The notes below the pieces were generated by a model. That model ran no database searches and was not told where the DNA came from. It saw nothing but the letters and a program-made list of their open reading frames with translations. A stretch of DNA of 25,435 bases from JAOUEA01 sp046732015 (lineage in GTDB: Bacteria; Actinomycetota; UBA4738; HRBIN12). The stretch spans positions 1 to 25,435 of the forward strand of contig JBKPMF010000112.1 in NCBI GenBank assembly GCA_046732015.1, written 5' to 3'. A program made the position numbers and the translations under genes. Below are positions 15,070-21,465 of this stretch, piece by piece (positions within the stretch are counted from its first letter, which is position 1; each line of letters starts with the position of its first letter).

Positions 15070-16341
15070 ATGGCCAAGACCTCCGAGGCGAAACGCGACC
15101 TCGAGCGTGAGGCGAACCTAGTCGAGGTGGACGGAGAGTTCTGCGTCCCCTTCGAAGCCGATCAAACCCGTCACTACATCGACCTCGGCCCGTTCGAGCT
15201 CGAACGTAGTTCCTGGTACTTCATCAAGAAGGTCCTGTTCTTCCTGCCGGCCATCTTCCTGTTCATCCTCGCGATCCAGCTGATGAAGTCTGGCGCCCAG
15301 GCGGTGGGTCCTCAGATCGAAGGGCAGTTCCCGTTCGCCAACGGGCTCTCGACGCTGGGGACCGGGTGGCTGGGCGCCTACTTCGTGCTCTCGGGCTCCC
15401 CCGTCGCGGCCACGGCGATCAGCCTGTTCGGGGCGGGGACGATCTCGAAGTTCCAGGCCTTCACGATGTTGTCCGGCTCGCGCCTGGGTGCATCGTTCAT
15501 CGTGCTGCTCACCGGGTTCCTGTATGCCACGAAGCACAAGGACCGGCCACGCGGAGACTCGATCGGCATCGGCATCCAGGCGATGACGATGACGGCGATC
15601 ACCTACATCCCCGGCATGTTGATCGGGTACGGGATCATCCGCGCCGGCTGGCTCGACGGGTTCAACCTGCACGCCAGCGGCAAGCTCGACGCGATCCTGG
15701 GCAAGCTCTGGGGGCCGTTCGTCGACCTCGCCGAAGCCCATCTCCCCGGTTGGGCGCTCTTCGCGACTGGGCTGGGCGTGATCCTGGTGGCGTTCAACCT
15801 GATCGACCGCGTGTTGCCACAGGTGAGCAGCGACGCCACGGCCTCGAAACGCGCGGCCTGGTTGAAGAACCCGTGGACGATGTTCGCGCTGGGGTGTCTG
15901 GTGGCGACCCTGACCCTGTCGGTCTCCGTGGCCCTGACGGTCCTGGTGCCGCTGGCGGCCAAGGGCTACGTCAAGCGGGATGAGGCGCTGCCATACATCA
16001 TGGGCGCCAACATCACGACCCTGGCCGACACGCTGGTCGTGGCCATGTTGCAGCCCACACCCGTGGCCGCGCAGATCGTGCTGGCCGAGGCGATCGGCGT
16101 GACGATCGTGTCGCTGATCATCCTGGCCTTCTTCTTCCAGCCCGTGAAGCGCAACGTGATCGGCTTGGACGACTGGCTCGTGGCCAGCAACCTGCGTCTG
16201 GGGATCTTCGTGGGCGGGTTGTTCCTGCTCCCGGTGGCGTTCCTGGCATGGGGTTCTTCTTCGGCTCCGGTTCATAGGGGTCAGCGTTGCAGCGCCGTTG
16301 ACGGGGCCGCAGTGCACGGATACTTTCGCTTGCGTAGCTGA
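15070..16341 (+). CDS. Na/Pi-cotransporter-fold membrane transporter, substrate unproven
   Basis: 423-residue polytopic membrane protein resembling the Na+/phosphate cotransporter (PF02690) fold. It has two inverted repeats: SGSPVAATAISLFGAGTISK with FTMLSGSRLGASF (about 108-143), and LSVSVALTVLVPLAAKGYVK with LPYIMGANITTLADTL (about 283-322). The QSSS motif of phosphate transporters is absent from both repeats, so another anion is possible. About eight hydrophobic segments follow a soluble 45-residue N terminus. The ATG is preceded by AGGAGA. The last 29 or so residues (after FLAWG) look unlike a membrane-protein end and cross the next promoter. Reading the -1 frame there gives MGFFFGSGS and a stop at 16277, suggesting a one-base deletion or sequence error near 16245. 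Its leader motif links it to sulfur-uptake genes. Confidence 0.75.
   Translation: MAKTSEAKRDLEREANLVEVDGEFCVPFEADQTRHYIDLGPFELERSSWYFIKKVLFFLPAIFLFILAIQLMKSGAQAVGPQIEGQFPFANGLSTLGTGWLGAYFVLSGSPVAATAISLFGAGTISKFQAFTMLSGSRLGASFIVLLTGFLYATKHKDRPRGDSIGIGIQAMTMTAITYIPGMLIGYGIIRAGWLDGFNLHASGKLDAILGKLWGPFVDLAEAHLPGWALFATGLGVILVAFNLIDRVLPQVSSDATASKRAAWLKNPWTMFALGCLVATLTLSVSVALTVLVPLAAKGYVKRDEALPYIMGANITTLADTLVVAMLQPTPVAAQIVLAEAIGVTIVSLIILAFFFQPVKRNVIGLDDWLVASNLRLGIFVGGLFLLPVAFLAWGSSSAPVHRGQRCSAVDGAAVHGYFRLRS
16298..16326 (+). promoter_or_regulatory. Promoter of the yezD-ssuB-ssuC unit
   Basis: TTGACG (16298-16303), a 17-base spacer, then TACTTT (16321-16326). The predicted start near 16333 gives a leader of about 75 bases. 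The boxes lie inside the annotated 3' end of the upstream transporter frame, which supports an earlier true stop for that gene. Confidence 0.7.
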
Positions 16342-16385
16342 CCAGACAGACTGGAGGCCACGGCGAGATCTCGCTGTGGCCTTTT
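16340..16385 (+). promoter_or_regulatory. yezD leader: motif hairpin followed by terminator-like stem (attenuator candidate)
   Basis: The motif GACCAG-ACAGA-CTGGAGGC (16340-16358) keeps its stem through a paired change relative to the other copies (CCAG/CTGG instead of CCGG/CCGG). It runs into GGCCAC-G-GCGA-GATC-TCGC-T-GTGGCC (16356-16381), followed by TTTTCCGTC. A GC-rich stem with a T run at the 5' end of a transcript, 22 bases before the yezD ATG, looks like an intrinsic terminator used for attenuation. It could also terminate read-through from the upstream transporter gene. Confidence 0.7.
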
Positions 16386-16407
16386 CCGTCTTTCGAAGGG
16401 CCGAGAG

Positions 16408-16596
16408 ATGAGTGACCAACCGAGCGCAGACCAGGGGCCGAACGAGAAGCTGGCCGGCCTCACCGATGAGGAGCGCGCCGTCCTGGCCAAGGTCTCCGAC
16501 ATCGTCCGGAAGATCCAGTACGGGACCGTGGTCCTCGTGATCCAGGACAGCAAGGTCGTGCAGATCGAGATGGCGGAGAAGTTCCGGTTGCGATGA
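16408..16596 (+). CDS. YezD-family (DUF2292) small protein, second copy
   Basis: 62-residue paralogue of the protein at 10419. The C-terminal domain IVRKIQYGTVVLVIQDSKVV followed by QIEMAEKFRLR is nearly superimposable on the other copy (YGTVVLV-QD-KV-QIE--EK-RLR). The N terminus is shorter and has a helix-like LTDEERAVLAKVSDIVRKI. The ATG at 16408 follows the attenuator-like hairpin, and the ssuB-type ATPase gene starts 10 bases after its stop, so it heads an ABC transporter operon. The biochemical role is unknown. Association of both copies with sulfur-type transport operons is the main clue. Confidence 0.85.
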   Translation: MSDQPSADQGPNEKLAGLTDEERAVLAKVSDIVRKIQYGTVVLVIQDSKVVQIEMAEKFRLR

Positions 16597-16606
16597 GGAC
16601 ACCCCG

Positions 16607-17437
16607 ATGAGCGACGCCGCCACCAACATCGTCGACCTGGCATCGGTTCGCGACGCCGGGCCTCCCAAGCTGGAGGTCCGGGACCTCGTGAAGACGCGCA
16701 GGTCCACCACGGGAACCGACGTCACCGCGGTCGACCATGTGTCGTTCCAGGTGCGCGAGGGTGAGTTCGTGTGCCTGCTGGGTCCGTCGGGCAGCGGCAA
16801 GACCTCGATCCTCAACATCCTTGCCGGCCTGGAACGCCCGACGTCGGGTTCGGCGTTGCTCGACGGCACGCCGATCACCGCCCCCGGCCCCGACCGCGCG
16901 GTGTTGTTCCAAGAGCCGGCGTTGTTCCCCTGGCTGTCGGTGTCCGGCAACGTCGAGCTCGCACTGAAGCTGATCGACGTCCCCGCCGACCAGCGACGAG
17001 AACGTGCCAACGCCTGGCTCACCAACGTCGGTCTCGAGCGCTTCGCCGATGTCCAGCCGCACGAGCTGTCGGCGGGCATGCGGCAGCGGGCGGCACTCGC
17101 TCGCGCCCTCGCCTGCGAACCCGACGTCCTGCTGGGCGACGAGCCCTTCGGCGCGCTCGACGCGCAGGCGCGCGAGCTCCTCCAGGACGAGGTCCAGCGC
17201 GTGTGGGTGGAGCGCGACGGGCGCACGACCTTCGTGTTCGTGACCCACAACGTTCGGGAAGCCGCACTCCTCGCCGACCGGGTGCTCGTCCTGTCGGCCG
17301 CTCCGGGCAAGTTGATCGAAGAAGTGCGCATCAACGCGCCACGACCTCGCCAGCTCGATGACGTCCTGGTAGCACGCGTGGTCTCCGAGGTCCACGAGCT
17401 CCTGATGCGCGAGGTCGACAAGGGGGCGAACCGGTGA
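16607..17437 (+). CDS. SsuB/TauB/NrtD-type ABC transporter ATP-binding protein
   Basis: 276-residue ATPase of the sulfonate/taurine/nitrate/thiamine-precursor import family. Motifs are Walker A GPSGSGKTS, Q-loop LFQEPALFPWLSV (the FPW pattern is typical of this subfamily), signature LSAGMRQRAALARAL (second Gly of LSGG is Ala), Walker B VLLGDEPFGALDA and the H-loop FVTHNVREAALLADRV. It is preceded by GAGGA after the yezD stop, and overlaps the permease gene by 4 bases (GTGA). A 20-residue N-terminal extension precedes the domain. The substrate cannot be read from the sequence. The leader motif shared with sbp favours a sulfur compound such as a sulfonate. Confidence 0.88.
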   Translation: MSDAATNIVDLASVRDAGPPKLEVRDLVKTRRSTTGTDVTAVDHVSFQVREGEFVCLLGPSGSGKTSILNILAGLERPTSGSALLDGTPITAPGPDRAVLFQEPALFPWLSVSGNVELALKLIDVPADQRRERANAWLTNVGLERFADVQPHELSAGMRQRAALARALACEPDVLLGDEPFGALDAQARELLQDEVQRVWVERDGRTTFVFVTHNVREAALLADRVLVLSAAPGKLIEEVRINAPRPRQLDDVLVARVVSEVHELLMREVDKGANR

Positions 17438-18204
17438 AGCGGATCTGGGATGAGATCGGCCCGCCGGTGTTCGGCATCGTGGTGCTCATCGCGGTGTGGG
17501 CGATCGTGGCGGCCCTCACCGACACGCGCGGCGTGCCCTCTCCCGCCGAGGTATGGAGCGCCTTCCTCACGGGCATGCGAGACGGGACGATCCCCGAAGC
17601 CACGGTCAAGACCCTCCTCCGGCTGCTGTTCGCGTTCGCCTGCTCGATCGCGATCGGCGTCGCGATCGGGGTGGGCATGGCCCTCAACGAGTTCGCGCGT
17701 CGATCGATCCGGCCGTTGATCGTGGCGCTCCAGATCACGCCGTTCGTGGCGTGGCTGCCCCTCGCGGTGATCTGGTTCGGGGCCAGCGAACGCGCGGTGG
17801 TGTTCGTCACGATCGTGGGCGCCTTCCCGTCGGTGACGCTGGCCACGATGTCGGCGATCCGGCAGGTCCCGCCGATCCTCACCCGGGCAGGCCGGACGAT
17901 GGGTGCCGACGGATGGGGCCTGTACCGGGACGTGATCCTGCCCGCGGCCATGCCCGGCTTCGTCGCCGGCCTGCAGCAGGCGTGGGGCTTCGCGTGGAAG
18001 GCGCTGATGGCGGCCGAACTCATCATCACCGCGGTGGGCGCCTCAGGTCTGGGCCATCTGCTCGCCGAGGAACAGAGCAACGTACCCGAGCTCTTGGCCG
18101 TGCTCGGCGTGATCGTGGTGATCGGTGTCGCCGTGGACTACCTGCTCTTCCACCGGCTCGACCGGCGCATCCGCAAGCGGCGAGGGCTGCTGGTCGAAGG
18201 CTGA
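17434..18204 (+). CDS. SsuC/TauC-type ABC transporter permease
   Basis: 256-residue membrane permease partner of the ATPase just upstream. It has hydrophobic segments starting at PPVFGIVVLIAVWAIVAALT, the family segment VPSPAEVWSAF, ALQITPFVAWLPLAVIWFG, and the coupling loop RAGRTMGADGWGLYRDVILPAAMPGFVAGLQQAWGFAW interrupted here only by family-typical residues. AAELI and GLGHLLAEEQS are also typical. The GTG start is in a GTGA overlap with the ATPase gene. No substrate-binding protein gene accompanies the pair within the window. It ends 43 bases from the convergent dodecin gene. Confidence 0.88.
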   Translation: MKRIWDEIGPPVFGIVVLIAVWAIVAALTDTRGVPSPAEVWSAFLTGMRDGTIPEATVKTLLRLLFAFACSIAIGVAIGVGMALNEFARRSIRPLIVALQITPFVAWLPLAVIWFGASERAVVFVTIVGAFPSVTLATMSAIRQVPPILTRAGRTMGADGWGLYRDVILPAAMPGFVAGLQQAWGFAWKALMAAELIITAVGASGLGHLLAEEQSNVPELLAVLGVIVVIGVAVDYLLFHRLDRRIRKRRGLLVEG

Positions 18205-18247
18205 GCCGGTCGACGGAGGAGCCGCTCAGCAGACGTCGCTGGAACGG

Positions 18248-18451
18248 TCAGCGCTCGATGCGGAACCGGATCCGCACGTGCGTGTGGTACTCGCTGATCT
18301 GGCCGTCCGCGACCTTCGCCGAGGTCTCCAGGATGTCCATGCTCTCGATCCCTCGGATCGTCTTGGCCGCTTCGGCCAGCGCCTGCTGCGCGGCATCGCG
18401 CCAGGACTCGCCCGACACCCCGACCAGATCGATCGTCTTGATGACCGCCAT
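18248..18451 (-). CDS. Dodecin family flavin-binding protein
   Basis: 67-residue dodecin, a small protein that forms hollow dodecamers storing flavins (FMN, FAD or riboflavin). The sequence shows the family pattern VIKTIDLVGVSGESWRDA (the Trp stacks on flavin), AEAAKTIRGIESMDI, and the strand ISEYHTHVRIRFRIE. The ATG follows a strong AAGGAG site. It lies 15 bases downstream of the DUF2090 gene and is probably co-transcribed with it. The protein is complete. Confidence 0.93.
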   Translation of the reverse strand: MAVIKTIDLVGVSGESWRDAAQQALAEAAKTIRGIESMDILETSAKVADGQISEYHTHVRIRFRIER

Positions 18452-18466
18452 GGCGATCTCCTTCCC

Positions 18467-19372
18467 CTAGCCCTGTTCCCACACGGCGACGAACCGCCGG
18501 TAGTTGTTCGCGATCTGCGAGACGGCCTCTTCGCGCGGGAGCGCACCGTCGACGAAGAACTTCAACGGGTTCCACCAGATCGACCGGCCGATCGCGAACC
18601 CCTGATAGCCGGGGACACCACGCGCTGCGCGCAGCCAGGCATCGACCGCCGCGTCATCGGCGCCGCGACCCAGGACGATGCACGCCACGCCGTCGCGCCC
18701 GCCGATCCGACACTGCTCGGCCACTTCGCGACACTGCTCGGGATCGTCGATCCCCTCGATCTTCCAGATGTCGGGCTCGACCCCGGTGGCCTGCAGCTCC
18801 GCGATCGCCACACGCATCAGGTGAGGACGCACCTCCCGGTCGAACCGGCCGACGTCGTTGGCGACCGTCTCCAGCTGATGGGGTTCGGCGGGGACGAGCA
18901 GCTCGAACAGGAAGCGGCGTCCGGTGTGATGCAGCCAGTCCGACAGCTGCGTCAGCCGAACGGCCTGGCGGGCATTCATCGCGCCGTCGCCTTCGGGGTT
19001 GTAGCGCACGAGCACCTTCGTGAAGGCGGGGTCGAACGCCTCGATGTGCGCCGAGAACTCCTCGCCGTACTCGAAGTCGAACTCGTGCTGGCCCGACTTC
19101 TCCGCGGGCATCGCGAGCTTCAGTCCGTCGCGGTTCGCGGCCCGAGCCACCTCGGCGCCGAACTGCTCGTCGACGAGCACCCCTGCCGCCTCGTTGCTGA
19201 CGCCGTCGGCGAGCGCGCGGAGGAGGCCCTCGAAGATCACGGTCTTCGCGTCGATGATCTTCAACGTGTCTTCGGGCCCTGCCGCACCCTCGATGCCGAA
19301 GAACTTCTTCTGGAACGATCCTCGGTGGTCGAACGCCAGGATGTACAGGTCGCCTGCGTAGCCGAGCGCCAT
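18467..19372 (-). CDS. DUF2090 family aldolase-like protein (IolC C-terminal domain type)
   Basis: 301 residues related to the class I aldolase-like domain found at the C terminus of some IolC (5-dehydro-2-deoxygluconokinase) proteins, here as a stand-alone protein without the sugar kinase. Recognisable stretches are LYILAFDHRGSFQKKFFGI, AMPAEKSGQHEFDFEYG, KVLVRYNPEGD, EPDIWKIEGIDDPEQC, CIVLGRGADD, and GFAIGRSIWWNPL, consistent with a TIM barrel. No other inositol genes are near, so the substrate is unknown. GGGGAGA precedes the ATG. Dodecin follows closely. Confidence 0.82.
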   Translation of the reverse strand: MALGYAGDLYILAFDHRGSFQKKFFGIEGAAGPEDTLKIIDAKTVIFEGLLRALADGVSNEAAGVLVDEQFGAEVARAANRDGLKLAMPAEKSGQHEFDFEYGEEFSAHIEAFDPAFTKVLVRYNPEGDGAMNARQAVRLTQLSDWLHHTGRRFLFELLVPAEPHQLETVANDVGRFDREVRPHLMRVAIAELQATGVEPDIWKIEGIDDPEQCREVAEQCRIGGRDGVACIVLGRGADDAAVDAWLRAARGVPGYQGFAIGRSIWWNPLKFFVDGALPREEAVSQIANNYRRFVAVWEQG

Positions 19373-19401
19373 TCGTCTCCCCTCGGTTCTCGGTTGGTTC
19401 T

Positions 19402-19422
19402 CCCGGAGCCTATCGCTCCGGG
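19402..19422. terminator. Intergenic hairpin between the metallo-hydrolase and DUF2090 genes
   Basis: 8-bp inverted repeat CCCGGAGC-CTATC-GCTCCGGG in the 63-base gap. There is no T run, so termination is only likely. It would act on transcripts leaving the metallo-hydrolase gene on the minus strand. Confidence 0.5.
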
Positions 19423-19435
19423 TCCGGCGTTCGCC

Positions 19436-20077
19436 TCAGCATTCGAACGGGTTCGTGGGAACCATGAGGTCGACCGCCACAGGGGACGCGGCGTCGCGGA
19501 ACCGGTCCCCGTCCGTGGCCGAGCCCACCACGAAGCCGTAGTGCATCGGCACGGCGAGCCGGGGGGTCATCGCCAGGGCCAGGCCCGCCGCTTCCTCCAC
19601 GTTCATCGTGTAGTACCCGCCCACGGGCAGGAACGCGACATCCGTGTCGATCGTGTCGAGCTCGGGCGCATGGTCGGTATCACCCGCGTGGTAGTAGGTG
19701 TCGCCGCCGAGCTCGAGCACGTACCCCACCCACTCGTTGGTCCGCGGGTGGAAGTCCAGCGCCTCTTCGCGCGTGTTGTACGCGGGGACGGTGGAGAACG
19801 AGACCCCGGCGACCTCGTGCTTCTGGTCGGGTGCCACCGCCGTCACGTCCCCGGTGAGTTCGTCGGCGACATCGCGCGGAGCCACCAGTTTCGTTCCGGC
19901 CGTTCGGAGCCGTTCGATCTCCTCGGGCTGGAAATGATCGAGGTGGGCGTGCGTGATCAGGATCAGGTCGGCGGGCGGGGCGTCCTCGGGCGTGCCCCAC
20001 GGGTCGATGTAGATCGTGCGTTCTTCGTCGATCCATCGGAGCGCGGACTGCCGGAACCAGGTGATCCGTTCGAGCAC
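19436..20077 (-). CDS. UlaG-like metallo-beta-lactamase-fold hydrolase
   Basis: 213-residue MBL-fold enzyme. Metal-binding motifs are THAHLDH (about residues 42-48), the GDTD in YYHAGDTDHAPEL, and a late histidine in PMHYGF. The compact form beginning ITWFRQSALRWIDEERTIYI is of the UlaG/L-ascorbate-6-phosphate-lactonase-like group, often annotated only as MBL-fold metal-dependent hydrolase, and its true substrate is unknown. The GTG start at 20077 follows a strong GAGGAGG site. It is divergent from the MFS gene with a 47-base gap. Confidence 0.88.
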   Translation of the reverse strand: MLERITWFRQSALRWIDEERTIYIDPWGTPEDAPPADLILITHAHLDHFQPEEIERLRTAGTKLVAPRDVADELTGDVTAVAPDQKHEVAGVSFSTVPAYNTREEALDFHPRTNEWVGYVLELGGDTYYHAGDTDHAPELDTIDTDVAFLPVGGYYTMNVEEAAGLALAMTPRLAVPMHYGFVVGSATDGDRFRDAASPVAVDLMVPTNPFEC

Positions 20078-20100
20078 GGCGACCTCCTCACGAGACGGAG

Positions 20101-20124
20101 CCTAGATAGTCTGACTGCCCAGCC
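20101..20124. promoter_or_regulatory. Divergent promoter region between the MBL-fold gene and the MFS gene
   Basis: Contains TAGTCT (20107-20112) on the plus strand, 12 bases before the MFS ATG, with no Shine-Dalgarno sequence between them, suggesting a very short or absent leader. The same stretch reads GACTATCTA on the minus strand and could serve the MBL-fold gene. The pattern resembles the purA divergent region. Confidence 0.4.
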
Positions 20125-21465
20125 ATGGCAACGCCCAAACCCGGATCCGAGGAACACCACGCCCCGCCCGGAGGGGTTCGAGCCAGCGTTTCCCTCCTGC
20201 GGCGGAACCGAGACTTCCGGCGCCTGTTCCTGGCCTCGGTGATCTCGCTGGGCGGCGACTGGTTCCTGTTCGTTGCGATCACGGGGCTGATCCTGGAGAC
20301 CACCGGCCGAGCGATCGACGTGGGCCTGGCCATCATGGCCCAGGAGCTGGCGTTCTTCCTCGCCTCACCGGCAGCCGGCGTGCTGGCCGACCGCGTGGAC
20401 CGGCGCCGGTTGATGATCGTGTGCGACCTGGTTCGCGCGGTGATCTGCTCGGCGTTCCTGTTCGTTGGACCCGAGACGGTCTGGCTCGCCTACCCGCTGC
20501 TCGCGGCGTTGTCGGTGTTCAGCGCCCCCTTCGAGCCGGCCTCGTCGGCGGCGGTGCCCAACGTCGTGGATCCCGAGGACCTCCCCTCGGCCAACGCGAT
20601 CGCGGGCTCCCTGTGGGGAACGATGCTCGCGGTGGGCGCGGCGCTCGGCGGCGTGATCTCCACGGTGTTCGGCCGCGACACCGCCTTCGTGGTCGATGCG
20701 CTCTCGTTCTTGCTGTCGGCCCTGTTCCTGGCCGGCATCCGGCGCTCGTTCAGCGAAGCACGGGCCGCGGACCACGAGCACCCGAAGATCGTCGAGGCCA
20801 CCAAAGAGGTCCTGCACTACGCCCGCACGGATCGGCGGGTCTTGGCGCTCATCACGGTCAAGGGAGGGTTCGGTCTTGCGGCTGGGGTCCTGGCGCTGAT
20901 CCCGGTGTTCGGAGCCGACGTGTTCGGCAAGGGCGACATCGGGGTGGGCATCCTGATGGCCGCGCGCGGCGTGGGCGCATTGGTGGGTCCGTTCTTCGGT
21001 CACCGGCTTAGCGGACCGCAGCATCGACGGCTGTTCAGCGCGATCGGCCTCGCGCTCACCGTGTTCGGGCTGTCCTACATGGGATTGGGGCTGGCTCCCG
21101 CATTGTGGGTGGCGGCCGTGGCGATCTTCGTGGCCCACCTGGGTGGTGGATCGCAATGGGTGCTGTCGACCTACGGGCTCCAGGTGCTGGTTCCGGACCA
21201 TATCCGAGGCCGTATCTTCGCCGTCGATTTCGCACTGATCACCCTGTCGTTGGGGATCTCGAGCCTGGCCGCCTCCGCCATCGCCGACGCCGCCGGGCCG
21301 CGGCAGGCCGCGTTCGCGTTGGGAGGGGTCGCCGTCGTGTGGGCGGGCGTCTGGTGGATCCTCACCCGCAAGGTCCGCAACGGACCGGCCCTCGAGGGCA
21401 CCGGGCCGGACGAGGATGCCTACGAACCCCCCGAGCCCGACGCGGTCGCCTTGGGCGACCGTTAG
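20125..21465 (+). CDS. MFS transporter (MFS_3 / EntS-like exporter)
   Basis: 446-residue major facilitator protein with about twelve hydrophobic segments. It opens with LLRRNRDFRRLFLASVISLGGDWFLFV, then VGLAIMAQELAFFLASPAAG, LADRVDRRRLMIVCDLVRA (the conserved loop 2-3 motif of the family), and EDLPSANAIAGSLWGTMLAVG. The second half has GVGILMAARGVGALVGPFFG and VLVPDHIRGRIFAVDFALITL. Family members export siderophores, drugs or metabolites. The substrate cannot be assigned. The C-terminal tail is acidic and proline rich. Its TAG stop overlaps the TAA stop of the convergent lemA. Confidence 0.88.
   Translation: MATPKPGSEEHHAPPGGVRASVSLLRRNRDFRRLFLASVISLGGDWFLFVAITGLILETTGRAIDVGLAIMAQELAFFLASPAAGVLADRVDRRRLMIVCDLVRAVICSAFLFVGPETVWLAYPLLAALSVFSAPFEPASSAAVPNVVDPEDLPSANAIAGSLWGTMLAVGAALGGVISTVFGRDTAFVVDALSFLLSALFLAGIRRSFSEARAADHEHPKIVEATKEVLHYARTDRRVLALITVKGGFGLAAGVLALIPVFGADVFGKGDIGVGILMAARGVGALVGPFFGHRLSGPQHRRLFSAIGLALTVFGLSYMGLGLAPALWVAAVAIFVAHLGGGSQWVLSTYGLQVLVPDHIRGRIFAVDFALITLSLGISSLAASAIADAAGPRQAAFALGGVAVVWAGVWWILTRKVRNGPALEGTGPDEDAYEPPEPDAVALGDR

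Noticed and set aside
14656..16407. Known SAM or cobalamin riboswitch
   Set aside because: I looked for the conserved core sequences (for example the S-box GGCCC-AUGAAA-CCGGCAACC or the B12 box) and did not find them on either strand.
15118..17421. Long minus-strand open frame (about 767 codons) opposite the transporter, yezD and ssuB
   Set aside because: It crosses three well-supported plus-strand genes and a promoter, and its translation is low complexity. Shadow frame.
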